46,745 nt of DNA from an uncultured Caulobacterales bacterium (GTDB taxonomy: Bacteria > Pseudomonadota > Alphaproteobacteria > Caulobacterales > Maricaulaceae): assembly GCA_938040095.1 (NCBI GenBank), contig CALHXF010000032.1:1-46745 (forward strand). Direction: 5' to 3'. Every line of letters starts with the position of its first letter. Within the stretch, counting starts at the first letter, position 1. The notes below the pieces were generated by a model. That model worked only from the letters and a program-made list of their open reading frames with translations. It did not search any database and had not been told where the DNA came from. Below, one piece after another: positions 8,397 to 17,882 of this stretch. The position numbers and the translations under genes are program-made.

Positions 8397-10783
8397 TATT
8401 TGACCTTTAACTCTACGGATTTCGTATTCGTAGAACTATTCCCGACCATGATGTCAAAGTCACCAGGCTCCACGACGCGATCCATGTTGATGTCGTAGAA
8501 GCGAAGGGCTTCGGGGCCGACATCAAATGCAACAGTCTTCGTTTCGCCTGCGGCCAAAGACACGCGTTCAAACCCTTTCAATTCTTTGACGGGACGGGTC
8601 ACAGAACTGAACTTGTCTCGAACATACATTTGAACGATTTCGTCACCTGCGACGTCTCCGGTGTTGGACACGGTAACAGAAACTGTCGTTTGTCCATCAA
8701 TGCCAATGATTGGTTTGCTTAGTGTGGGGTCGCTAACCTCAAAGCTCGTGTAGCTCAATCCATGACCAAAGGCGTAGAGAGGGCCTGCGTCACCAAATGC
8801 ATAACCACGACGGGCCGTTGGTTTATGATTATAGAACGCTGGAATTTGACCGACAGTGTGCGGAACGCTGACAGGCATCTTTCCTGATGGATTGATGTCT
8901 CCGAACAAAATGTCGGCCACCGCTGTCCCAGTTTCTTGTCCCAAAATCCAACCGTATAGAATTGCATCTAAATGGGTCTCGACATTGGTGAGGGCGAGCG
9001 GACGACCTGAAATAATGACGCCAACAGTAGGCTTGTTTAGAGCCCCAATGGCTTCAACGAGTTCTTTTTGTTCGCCAATTAATGTGATGTCATTCCGATC
9101 ACCTGGATGCGTTTCGGACCACGCTTCGCGTGATGTGGACTCATCGCCACCGATAGCTAGGATAATCAAATCGGCCGTTTTTGCTATCTCGACAGCTTTT
9201 TTGATATCACGTCGGTTTTGTTCAGGATCTATGAGATTGACTTTGTCATCCCACCAAGACCGGTTGTCCGTCAAAGTGACGCCTTGCGCATGAACAACGG
9301 AGGCATTTTGTCCGACTTCTGTTTTAATGCCATCTAGGATCGAGATCGTTTGTTTCGGTTCATCAGAATACCCGCCTAATACTGTGATGGCGGCATTGGG
9401 TCCTATGACGGCGATCCGTTTATACTTTGATTGTGAGAGCGGAAGAATACCGTCATTTTTCAGAAGGACTGGCGCTTTTTGCGCCGCTTCTAACGCGATG
9501 GCACGGGCTTCAGCATTTCCTGTAATTTCGGTTGCATAGGCTGCGTCCGCATAGGGTGTTTCGAAAACACGACCGCGCTCTTTCATCTCCAAAACACGCC
9601 CAACGGCTTGGTCAACATGCGCGATGTCGTATTCACCAGATTCTATGCTGTCCTTGAGCGCATAAAAGGCAACGCCATCGGGAAGTTCAAGGTCAACACC
9701 AGAGCGGAGGCTCAAGGCGCCCGCTTCGCTAATATTTTCGACGATACCATGGCGTTTTTCGAGTTCGTTGATTGCAAAATAATCTGCAACGACAGCGCCA
9801 TCAAACCCCCATTCATCTCGAAGTACGTCATTTAAAAGCCAGCTATTGGCATGGGACGGTATGCCGTTGATCTCATTGTAAGAGGCCATAACGCTGGCGG
9901 CGTTCGCTTCTTTGACAGCGGCTTCGAAGGGTGGGAAGAAAACTTCATATAGATTTCGCTCTGACAAATGAGCTGGGCCGACATTCATACCGGCTTCCGG
10001 TTGTCCGTGACCTGTCATATGTTTCAGCGTTGTTAGGACTTTATCATCTGCGATTGGGAAACCGTCGCCTTGAAAGCCTTTTACAGCAGCGACGCCCATA
10101 CGGCTTACGAGGTAAGGGTCTTCACCGAATGTTTCTTCGATACGGCCCCATCTTGGGTCAAGCGCAACATCGACAACGGGGGACAATACGTGATGTATGC
10201 CGCGGGCGCGGATTTCTCGGGCTGTGATTGCGTAAATGCGTTCCGTAAGTTCGACATCAAATGTTGAGGCAATCGCGATAGATTGTGGAAAGCTTGTGGC
10301 TTGATAAGCTTGATACCCGTGAAGCCCTTCTTCGTGAAAGAGTGTTGGAATGCCCAAACGTGTATTCTCAATGTGCCACTTTTGGATGTCATTGACGAGT
10401 GCAACTGTATTGGCGGGATTACGGCCCGTCATTGAACGGACGACGGTCGAGTCATTTACGTCTTTGCGTTCAATCTCCGCTTCCATGCCCTGCGTGTCTT
10501 GGGGGCGAGCATAGCAACCAATACCATTTGGGTGGATTTTCGCCATCTCCTCGGGCTGGAAGTCGCCTTGCGGGTCGAGGAAGTCACCTTTCTTGAGCCA
10601 GACGCATGAAATTTGCGCGAGTTTTTCGTCAAGAGTCATCGACTGGATAATGCCTTCAACACGAGGGCTAAAGGTTTGACGGTCAATTTTGGAACTGGTG
10701 TCAGATTGGGATGGGGCGCATCCAGAGGCGATTAGTAGTGCCGAAATTGATGCGCAAAGTAATAGTTTTTTCATAGCGGTCAT
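8396..10783 (-). CDS. Glycoside hydrolase family 3 lipoprotein (beta-xylosidase/beta-glucosidase type)
   Basis: GH3 motifs: SPVVDVALDPRWGRIEETFGEDPYL, KHMTGHG, nucleophile region GAVVADYFAI; C-terminal FnIII-like domain. True start probably ATG 10783 or 10774 (MTAMKKLLLCASISALLIASGCAPS lipobox), not the 11077 ORF start, which runs into the divergent lacI. Confidence 0.92.
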   Translation of the reverse strand: MTAMKKLLLCASISALLIASGCAPSQSDTSSKIDRQTFSPRVEGIIQSMTLDEKLAQISCVWLKKGDFLDPQGDFQPEEMAKIHPNGIGCYARPQDTQGMEAEIERKDVNDSTVVRSMTGRNPANTVALVNDIQKWHIENTRLGIPTLFHEEGLHGYQAYQATSFPQSIAIASTFDVELTERIYAITAREIRARGIHHVLSPVVDVALDPRWGRIEETFGEDPYLVSRMGVAAVKGFQGDGFPIADDKVLTTLKHMTGHGQPEAGMNVGPAHLSERNLYEVFFPPFEAAVKEANAASVMASYNEINGIPSHANSWLLNDVLRDEWGFDGAVVADYFAINELEKRHGIVENISEAGALSLRSGVDLELPDGVAFYALKDSIESGEYDIAHVDQAVGRVLEMKERGRVFETPYADAAYATEITGNAEARAIALEAAQKAPVLLKNDGILPLSQSKYKRIAVIGPNAAITVLGGYSDEPKQTISILDGIKTEVGQNASVVHAQGVTLTDNRSWWDDKVNLIDPEQNRRDIKKAVEIAKTADLIILAIGGDESTSREAWSETHPGDRNDITLIGEQKELVEAIGALNKPTVGVIISGRPLALTNVETHLDAILYGWILGQETGTAVADILFGDINPSGKMPVSVPHTVGQIPAFYNHKPTARRGYAFGDAGPLYAFGHGLSYTSFEVSDPTLSKPIIGIDGQTTVSVTVSNTGDVAGDEIVQMYVRDKFSSVTRPVKELKGFERVSLAAGETKTVAFDVGPEALRFYDINMDRVVEPGDFDIMVGNSSTNTKSVELKVK

Positions 10784-10804
10784 CCCATCGAGATTATTTG
10801 TCTT

Positions 10805-10838
10805 TGACAGCATTTGACAATTGATGACAACGTTGTCA
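10805..10838. promoter_or_regulatory. Putative LacI-family operator with extra phased half-sites
   Basis: Perfect 14-bp palindrome TGACAACGTTGTCA at 10825-10838, plus TGACA at 10805 and 10815, in the GH3/lacI divergent intergenic region. Confidence 0.75.
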
Positions 10839-10907
10839 AACTGAATCTTATATTCTTCGATGCGCGTTGTGATAGTGCGACCTGTAGATCGTAAGGGAGA
10901 GTTGATT

Positions 10908-11903
10908 TTGCCAACCATCATTGATGTCGCCCGAGAAGCGGGCGTATCCTTCAAAACTGTGAGCCGTGTGTTTACGGGCGAAGCCAATGTGCGACCAGAG
11001 ACGCGGGACAAGGTCCGGGCAGCCGCGGCAAGGATCGGATATGAAGTCAATCCTGCCGCTCGGGCATTGCGGTCCAAAGCGCCCAGGCAAGTGGGGTTGT
11101 TACTAAGTAACCCCAGTCGCTCCTATTCGGAAACCACGCAAATCGGAGCATTATTAGCGACCCAGAAGCTCGGCTCACAATTGGTCATTCTTGAAGATTT
11201 GGAAGCTTTGAAGGCTTTCGGAGACCTAAAAGGCGTTGTGGCTTGCCCGCCTTTATCAAATGACCCGTTTGTTACGGCCTATCTTCAGGCATCAGGGCAA
11301 CCCTTTGTTCGTGTCGGGGCGGAGCGTATTAGTGATGCAGGAGATAAAATCGGAATAGATGATCGTCTCGCGGCTCGTGAGATGACAGAGTACTTGATTG
11401 GGCTTGGGCATGAGCGGATCGGATTTATTGAGGGCGACCCTCTATTTGACATCTCTCGACGACGGAAGGCGGGCTTTGAAGATGCGATGTCCCATGCAAT
11501 GTGTTCTGATCAAATGCAGATCATAAGTGGCTCGTTTTCATATCAATCAGGTTTGACTGCGTCTGAGACGCTCCTGTCGAGAAGAGATCGCCCAACGGCC
11601 ATCTTTGCAGCAAATGATGAAATGGCATCTGCCTGTCTGGCTGTCGCATATAAACGTAATTTGCGTGTGCCAGAGCAATTAAGTGTAGTTGGCTTTGATG
11701 ACTCGCCCGTTTCTCGTGCGATATATCCTGCGCTCACGACAGTTAGGCAGGGCTTGCAAGAGCTTGTGAGTGATGCATTTGTACTTTTATCTAACCGACT
11801 TGGCGGTGATGACGCCCCGTTTTATGACATTATCCACCAACATGACCTCATAATTCGCGATTCTGCTGGTCCACCCGAGGAGGAAATGACCAGAAACGAT
11901 TGA
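10908..11903 (+). CDS. LacI family transcriptional regulator
   Basis: TIIDVAREAGVSFKTVSRVFTGEANVRPETRDKVRAAA HTH and periplasmic-binding-like domain. TTG at 10908 has a GGGAGA RBS 7 nt upstream; ORF track start is ATG 10860. Confidence 0.92.
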   Translation: MPTIIDVAREAGVSFKTVSRVFTGEANVRPETRDKVRAAAARIGYEVNPAARALRSKAPRQVGLLLSNPSRSYSETTQIGALLATQKLGSQLVILEDLEALKAFGDLKGVVACPPLSNDPFVTAYLQASGQPFVRVGAERISDAGDKIGIDDRLAAREMTEYLIGLGHERIGFIEGDPLFDISRRRKAGFEDAMSHAMCSDQMQIISGSFSYQSGLTASETLLSRRDRPTAIFAANDEMASACLAVAYKRNLRVPEQLSVVGFDDSPVSRAIYPALTTVRQGLQELVSDAFVLLSNRLGGDDAPFYDIIHQHDLIIRDSAGPPEEEMTRND

Positions 11904-11914
11904 CACCGCTGTCA
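11901..11914. promoter_or_regulatory. Putative LacI-family operator upstream of MFS transporter
   Basis: TGACACCGCTGTCA, near-perfect palindrome (one mismatched pair) sharing the TGACAnCGnTGTCA core; 64 bp upstream of the 11978 start. Confidence 0.7.
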
Positions 11915-11977
11915 TAATGCCAAAAAGCTAAGTTAGAAGACCCGCTAGACGGGCGAGAAAATGTAAGGGGAACGGCT

Positions 11978-13402
11978 ATGGCCGAAATTATTGAAGAGCA
12001 AAACACGGTGAATACTCGCTTTATTTTGCTGATTACGATTGTCGCAACATTGGGCGGCTTCTTGTTTGGCTTTGACTCCGCCGTTGTCAACGGAACTGTT
12101 GATGGACTTCAACAAGCGTTTAACTCTGATAGTGTCGGGACGGGCTTCTCTGTTTCTTCCATGCTTCTCGGTTCAGCTTTTGGCGCGTTCTTTGCCGGTT
12201 GGCTAGCTGATACATTTGGACGTCGCAAGATGCTAATGGTCGCGGCTGTGTTATTCATTATTTCGGCTTGGGGTTCGGGCATTGCTGGATCGCCTGGAGC
12301 TTTCATCTTTTATCGTATCATTGGCGGTCTCGCAGTTGGCGCGGCGTCCGTTATGGCTCCAGCCTATATTTCAGAGATTGCGCCAGCGGAAACACGCGGG
12401 CGCCTGACGTCGATCCAACAAGTTGCGATTGTTGTTGGGTTAACACTCGCTTTCATCTCAAATTATTTTCTCGCTAAATTTGCTGGCGGTTCGACCGCAG
12501 AATTTTGGGGCGGATTTCAGACATGGCGCTGGATGTTCTGGATGGAATTGATTCCAGCCTTTTTGTTCTTGGGTCTGTTGTTTTTCATCCCGAAATCACC
12601 GCGCTTCTCAATGCTTAAGGATGATGAAGTCGATGCGAAAGCAACATTGCTGAAGTTGTTCGGTGATCCAAAAGCCTCTCGTAAGGTTCAGGAAATCAAG
12701 GACTCACTTCAAAACGACCACAAACCTACCCTTGGGGATGTAATGTCCAAAGATGGCGATAAGAGCTTTCTTTTTCGCGGGATCGTTTGGGTCGGTATCG
12801 GCTTGGCGATGTTCCAGCAACTCGTCGGTATTAACGTGGTATTCTATTACGGTGCTGTGCTCTGGCAGGCCGTTGGCTTTACGGAAAGCGATGCGTTGCT
12901 GATTAATGTGATGTCTGGCGTTTTGTCCATTGCTGCTGTTATGGTGACTTTGATGACGATCGATCGCATTGGACGTAAGCCTTTCTTGGTTTGGGGTTCT
13001 GTCGGAATGGCCATTTCTTTGGTCCTTGTGGCTTTTGCTTTCTCACAAGGTACACTCAACGCAGAAGGTACTTTGCAGCTCCCAGGTAAAATGGGCTTAG
13101 TCGCCTTGATCGCCGCAAACGCTTACGTTGTTTGTTTCAACATGAGTTGGGGTCCTGTGATGTGGGTTATGTTGGGCGAAATGTTCCCGAACCAAATTCG
13201 CGGTTCAGGCTTGGCTATCGCAGGTCTTGCGCAATGGTTTACCAACTTCGCGATTACATTGACCTTCCCAATCTTCTTGGCAGGCATTGGCCTTGCAGCC
13301 GCCTATAGCATTTATGCTGCATTTGCACTGATCTCAGTCTTCTTCGTGCTTTGGTTCGTGAAGGAAACGAAGGGCAAAGAGCTTGAGGATATGACAGGTT
13401 AA
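11978..13402 (+). CDS. MFS sugar porter (D-xylose/glucose:H+ symporter-like)
   Basis: Sugar porter signatures: GFDSAVVNG, DTFGRRKML, RIIGGLAVGAASVMAPAYISEIAPAETRGRL, PKSPRF, DRIGRKP. Confidence 0.93.
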   Translation: MAEIIEEQNTVNTRFILLITIVATLGGFLFGFDSAVVNGTVDGLQQAFNSDSVGTGFSVSSMLLGSAFGAFFAGWLADTFGRRKMLMVAAVLFIISAWGSGIAGSPGAFIFYRIIGGLAVGAASVMAPAYISEIAPAETRGRLTSIQQVAIVVGLTLAFISNYFLAKFAGGSTAEFWGGFQTWRWMFWMELIPAFLFLGLLFFIPKSPRFSMLKDDEVDAKATLLKLFGDPKASRKVQEIKDSLQNDHKPTLGDVMSKDGDKSFLFRGIVWVGIGLAMFQQLVGINVVFYYGAVLWQAVGFTESDALLINVMSGVLSIAAVMVTLMTIDRIGRKPFLVWGSVGMAISLVLVAFAFSQGTLNAEGTLQLPGKMGLVALIAANAYVVCFNMSWGPVMWVMLGEMFPNQIRGSGLAIAGLAQWFTNFAITLTFPIFLAGIGLAAAYSIYAAFALISVFFVLWFVKETKGKELEDMTG

Positions 13403-13430
13403 GCCTGAACTTATTCACCACTGGAAAATT

Positions 13431-13453
13431 GGTTAGCCCTAATTGGGCTGACC
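13431..13453 (+). terminator. Possible hairpin terminator after MFS gene
   Basis: GGTTAGCCC-TAATT-GGGCTGACC: 9-bp stem with one G-T pair, 28 bp after the stop; no good T tract. Confidence 0.4.
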
Positions 13454-13580
13454 ATTCTGGACATCGTTTTGTTTAAAGGTGTGTCGGAATGTGAGACGGG
13501 TTTTCTTTGATTTTTTTGAGCTTCTCAAGTTTCTCAAAATTGGGCTAGTCGACTACGAATTTTAATACTAAAGAGGCCAT

Positions 13581-13649
13581 ATGGTAACTATAGCTAAACA
13601 GCTTTTTTTGGCGTTCGTTTTGCTTCTTTTGGTCCTCCTCGGGCTTTAA
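13581..13649 (+). CDS. Putative 22-aa hydrophobic microprotein
   Basis: ATG...TAA encodes MVTIAKQLFLAFVLLLLVLLGL; AGAGG 4 nt upstream of ATG. Below the ORF-track length cutoff; not verified. Confidence 0.35.
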   Translation: MVTIAKQLFLAFVLLLLVLLGL

Positions 13650-13940
13650 GCGCTTTACAGAACTGCATTTATTCGACGCGATTTTTCACGTCGATTTGAT
13701 CTATAGTGCGTTTTTTTTATTTGAATTTTGTGTTTTCGGTCTCCCTTTAGGTCAAAGAGCACTTGAAATGCACCGAGTTCCATCGCGTTGCTTCATTTTG
13801 CGCGGTTCACAACGAATGTAATTTGAAAGTGTTCGCTGGGCTTCCTTAGTCCACAGCTTTTGAAACTGCTTTCATCACAAGTTATTCGATCTGCCATGAT
13901 AATGGCTTCGAGCCATTTTTGTAAATTCAAGGGATATACC

Positions 13941-16496
13941 ATGATACGGACTCTCGCTCTAAAATCTGTTTCAATACTCGCGGTCACGGCCTTGCTGGGT
14001 GCCTGCTCAAATTCATCTGACCAGCCTGACGCTAAAACGCAAAACAAAGAAGTTCGAGCGCCAGGCACTGTTGATCCCTCGATTTGGCCAAAATTGGAAA
14101 GCCCTGTTGGTTTGGATGCAGCTATGGAATCTCGCATCACCAATATTATGGCGCAGATGACATTGGCCCAAAAAGTCGGACAGATTATCCAGGCTGACAT
14201 TGGGTCGATTACACCAGAAGATTTGAAAACTTATCCATTGGGCTCCATTTTGAATGGCGGTAATTCAGCCCCAAATGGTGATAATCGTTCTCCTGCATCT
14301 GCATGGGTTAAGCTTGCAGACGAATTCTATGAGGCTTCGAAAGAGGCATATGGCGATGATCTATTTATTCCGATGATTTGGGGTACGGATGCGGTTCATG
14401 GACATAACAATGTTCCTGGAGCGACAGTATTTCCCCATAATATTGGCCTCGGGGCGACCCGTAATCCAGCTCTTCTGGGGAAAATCGGGGCCGTCACCGC
14501 TCAAGAAATCCGAGTGGGCGCGCAGGAATGGACCTTTGCTCCAACCCTCGCTGTTGTTCGAGATGATCGTTGGGGGCGGACATATGAAGGCTATTCTGAA
14601 AACCCAGAAGTAACGGCCTCATACGCGGGCGAACTTATCCGTGGTATTCAAGGCGACGTTGGTTCGAGTGATTGGCTGACTGGCGATCATGTCATTGCGA
14701 CAGCTAAACACTTCTTGGCCGATGGTGGTACCAACCAAGGGCGGGATCAGGGCGACTCAATTGAAACAGAGTTAGAAATTCGTGATATTCACGGGGCGGG
14801 TTATCCGCCAGCGCTAGAAGCTGGCGTGCAATCTGTGATGGCGAGCTTTTCGTCTTGGCAGGGTAAAAAACTCACAGGCCACAAAGGCTTGTTGACTGAT
14901 GTGCTCAAAGGTCAAATGGGATTTGACGGCTTTATCGTCGGTGACTGGAATGCGCACGGTCAGCTTGACAGTTGTACCAATACAGATTGCCCTGAAGCCC
15001 TTCATGCTGGTCTTGATATGTTCATGGCTCCCGATAGTTGGAGAGGGCTTTTTGATACGACGCTGCAACAGGCTGAAGGCGGCGAAATCGATCTTGAACG
15101 TTTAGATGACGCCGTGCGACGTATCCTTCGCGTTAAATTGCGGGCAGGTTTATTCGAAGCAGGCAAACCCTCTACACGTGGCGTCGCAGGTCAGTATGAA
15201 TTACTCCAAGATCCCGCTTCTAAAGCCGTTGCACGTCAAGCCGTACGCGAATCCTTGGTGCTTCTGAAGAATGACGGTGTTCTTCCGCTCTCTAACGATG
15301 CAACTATTCTCGTTGCGGGTGATGGCGTCGACAATATTGGCAAACAATCTGGCGGTTGGACTCTATCTTGGCAGGGGACAGGGAATGAAAATAGTGACTT
15401 CCCCGGTGGCTCATCTTTTTTAGATGGTATTGAACGTCATCTCTCCAACGGTTCAGGTAAAGTTATTCAGGCAGATGCGACCGGAAGCTACACCGGCAAT
15501 CCTACGGTTGCTGTCGTTGTCTTTGGCGAAGACCCTTATGCTGAGTTTAAAGGTGATCGGGATACGCTTGCCTATAAGCCAGGTAATGACAGTGATCTCG
15601 ATCTGCTGAAGAAATTCCAGGCCGACGGCATTCCGACTGTGGCCGTATTCCTTTCTGGGCGTCCAATGTGGATTAACCGCGAATTAAACGCATCTAACGC
15701 ATTTGTTGCGGCTTGGTTACCCGGCTCCGAAGGCGGCTACGCGATGGACGTTCTTTTCGGTCAAACTGATGCGAGTGCGCCTGTCGATTTCAAAGGGACT
15801 TTGTCTTACTCTTGGCCGCGCACGGCTATTCAGACACCGCTGAACTATGATGACGAAAAATATGATCCGCTTTTCGCTTATGGTTATGGCTTGTCTTATG
15901 CGAATTCAAAACCCGTTGATCAGCTTCCTGAAGATGCGGGTATTGAATTATCTCAGAAGAATGAAAGCAATTTCTTTAAAGCGGGTAAGGCCGTTTTTCC
16001 TTGGGAAATGATAATTGGTGATGCTTCGGGCAAGACGACAGTCAAAACCTCGAAGGCGGATAGTCCTGGTGGTAATGTTAAGATTATTTCTGCTGATGAC
16101 GGTGTTCAGGAAAATATCCGAACTCTTGAGTTTACAGGCCCGGGACGATTTGAAATTCGAGGTACACCGATTGACCTTCGCCGTCAAAATACGGGCGATA
16201 TGGCTGTGTATCTACGTGTCCGACCGGAAGTTGCAGACGAAAGTAAAGCTGTTCGCCTAGGAGTAGATTGTGGTGGGACAACTTGCGATGTCGACAACAA
16301 ACTTTCAGATATATTGCAAAATACTAAGGTTGGAGAGTGGGCTGAAGTCTCAGTCAAGCTCTCCTGCATGGGCGATGCCTCCGCAATGGAATATGTCCGC
16401 GCACCTATTGTGATTGAGACGGACGGACCTGCGAAATTTAGTATTTCAGATGTCCGCTTGGTGGCAAATGAAGGCCAAGCGGTCTGTTTGGACTAA
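13941..16496 (+). CDS. Glycoside hydrolase family 3 lipoprotein (exo-1,4-beta-glucosidase/xylosidase type) with C-terminal extension
   Basis: GH3 motifs: FAPTLAVVRDDRWGRTYEGYSENPEV, AKHFLADGGT, GFIVGDWNA; signal MIRTLALKSVSILAVTALLGAC; C-terminal beta-rich domain of roughly 170 aa. ATG 13941 preferred over the 13860 ORF start. Confidence 0.92.
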   Translation: MIRTLALKSVSILAVTALLGACSNSSDQPDAKTQNKEVRAPGTVDPSIWPKLESPVGLDAAMESRITNIMAQMTLAQKVGQIIQADIGSITPEDLKTYPLGSILNGGNSAPNGDNRSPASAWVKLADEFYEASKEAYGDDLFIPMIWGTDAVHGHNNVPGATVFPHNIGLGATRNPALLGKIGAVTAQEIRVGAQEWTFAPTLAVVRDDRWGRTYEGYSENPEVTASYAGELIRGIQGDVGSSDWLTGDHVIATAKHFLADGGTNQGRDQGDSIETELEIRDIHGAGYPPALEAGVQSVMASFSSWQGKKLTGHKGLLTDVLKGQMGFDGFIVGDWNAHGQLDSCTNTDCPEALHAGLDMFMAPDSWRGLFDTTLQQAEGGEIDLERLDDAVRRILRVKLRAGLFEAGKPSTRGVAGQYELLQDPASKAVARQAVRESLVLLKNDGVLPLSNDATILVAGDGVDNIGKQSGGWTLSWQGTGNENSDFPGGSSFLDGIERHLSNGSGKVIQADATGSYTGNPTVAVVVFGEDPYAEFKGDRDTLAYKPGNDSDLDLLKKFQADGIPTVAVFLSGRPMWINRELNASNAFVAAWLPGSEGGYAMDVLFGQTDASAPVDFKGTLSYSWPRTAIQTPLNYDDEKYDPLFAYGYGLSYANSKPVDQLPEDAGIELSQKNESNFFKAGKAVFPWEMIIGDASGKTTVKTSKADSPGGNVKIISADDGVQENIRTLEFTGPGRFEIRGTPIDLRRQNTGDMAVYLRVRPEVADESKAVRLGVDCGGTTCDVDNKLSDILQNTKVGEWAEVSVKLSCMGDASAMEYVRAPIVIETDGPAKFSISDVRLVANEGQAVCLD

Positions 16497-16522
16497 ATGG
16501 TTTTGGGTTGATAAGGTCCATC

Positions 16523-16555
16523 GCTCGTGATGCGCTTTGCGTCACGAGCCTTTTT
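16523..16555 (+). terminator. Rho-independent terminator after second GH3 gene
   Basis: GCTCGTGA-loop-TCACGAGC followed by CTTTTT. Confidence 0.8.
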
Positions 16556-16722
16556 ACGTCGAAAGAAAGCGATTTTTTAAAATACGACGACGTAAGTTTC
16601 GATGCAAAAGGGTGCCTTGCGAATAGCTGATAAACCCTTCATGGTATTCAAATATCACATGTTTAGAGAGATATAATCGATTCTAATATGAGTGAGTCGT
16701 TGAGCTGGGGGAGCCTTCAGAT

Positions 16723-17751
16723 ATGAAAGCTACAATTACCGATGTCGCCAAAAAAGCTGGCGTCTCGATGAAAACGGTATCCCGGGTTTTGAATAATGAA
16801 CCCAATGTCGCGGACAAGACGCGTGCTCGCGTAAAAGCGATTGCGGCGGAACTCAGATACTCTCCAAATCTTGCTGCTCGTGGATTGGCGACATCAAAGT
16901 CCTATTTAATCGCACTGATTTACGATAATCCATCAATTAACTACATCTCGCATATTCAACGTGGGGCCATCGATGCGTGTCGAGAGGCGGGGTATCACCT
17001 TGTCGTCGAGCCGTTATATTTGGAGAAAGCTAAGTCGAGAGATGAAAAAGCGGACGCCATGCGTTCGGTTCTCGAAAGATTGCCTGTCGACGGCGTTATT
17101 TTAACGCCGCCGCTTTGCGATAGTGAAGGAATTCTTCAAACCCTCGCTGAACTTCGCATTGATTGCGTTCGGGTCGCGCCCGCCAATCGAGGCCAGCAGC
17201 CATTTGTAGGTATGGATGACGATACGGCAGCCTATCAAATGACCCAGTATTTATTGGGGCAGGGTCATCAACGAATTGGGTTTATAAAAGGTCATATTGG
17301 TCACGCTGCGACAGATATGCGTTTTGACGGATACTGTCGTGCGATTGAAAGCGTTGGTCTGAATCTGACACCAGAGCTTGTCGTGAATGGTGACTTTTCT
17401 TTCGAGTCTGGAGCCGAGCAGGCAAAAATACTTCTGAATCTTCCCGTTGAAAAGCGCCCTACGGCGATATTCGCGTCTAATGACGACATGGCTGCGGCCG
17501 TGATTTCGGTGGCTTCTCAAATGGGTTTGGCTGTTCCAGCAGATCTGTCTGTTTGTGGCTTTGATGATACGCCTCTGGCGCGCATTTTGTCGCCTGCTTT
17601 GACGACAGTGAGGCAACCGATTTATAAAATGGGGTATAACGCGGCTCAGCAATTGATCATGCCAGCGGGAAGTAAGGCGGAAATAGGTCAAATTCTCGAT
17701 TTTGAGATTAAGTTGCGAGATTCAGTTGCCCTTTTAAAAAAGAACATGTGA
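16723..17751 (+). CDS. LacI family transcriptional regulator
   Basis: ATITDVAKKAGVSMKTVSRVLNNEPNVADKTRARVKAIAAEL HTH; sugar-binding domain. Confidence 0.95.
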   Translation: MKATITDVAKKAGVSMKTVSRVLNNEPNVADKTRARVKAIAAELRYSPNLAARGLATSKSYLIALIYDNPSINYISHIQRGAIDACREAGYHLVVEPLYLEKAKSRDEKADAMRSVLERLPVDGVILTPPLCDSEGILQTLAELRIDCVRVAPANRGQQPFVGMDDDTAAYQMTQYLLGQGHQRIGFIKGHIGHAATDMRFDGYCRAIESVGLNLTPELVVNGDFSFESGAEQAKILLNLPVEKRPTAIFASNDDMAAAVISVASQMGLAVPADLSVCGFDDTPLARILSPALTTVRQPIYKMGYNAAQQLIMPAGSKAEIGQILDFEIKLRDSVALLKKNM

Positions 17752-17793
17752 CTTGAAATGCTCTCTATTGAATAAATATAGGGCGAATGAATT

Positions 17794-17807
17794 TGACAGC
17801 GCTGTCA
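17794..17807. promoter_or_regulatory. Putative LacI-family operator upstream of zwf
   Basis: Perfect 14-bp palindrome TGACAGCGCTGTCA, 75 bp upstream of the zwf start. Confidence 0.75.
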
Positions 17808-17882
17808 CTATTGGACATATTTGAGCGTGAAGGTACATTCGTGCTCACGCATTTAGACTATTATTGTCTGTATTGAGGTAAC

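Noticed and set aside
10784-11077. N-terminal extension of the GH3 ORF
   Set aside because: Runs into the divergent lacI and precedes a clear lipoprotein signal at 10774/10783, so not a real part of the protein.
16676-16683. AATCGATT palindrome upstream of the second lacI as an operator
   Set aside because: Only 8 bp, AT-rich, no match to the TGACAnCGnTGTCA family; likely chance or part of a promoter.
17825-17850. GCGTGA...TCACGC inverted repeat in zwf leader as a riboswitch or attenuator
   Set aside because: 6-bp stem with a long loop and no recognisable conserved structure; not enough support.
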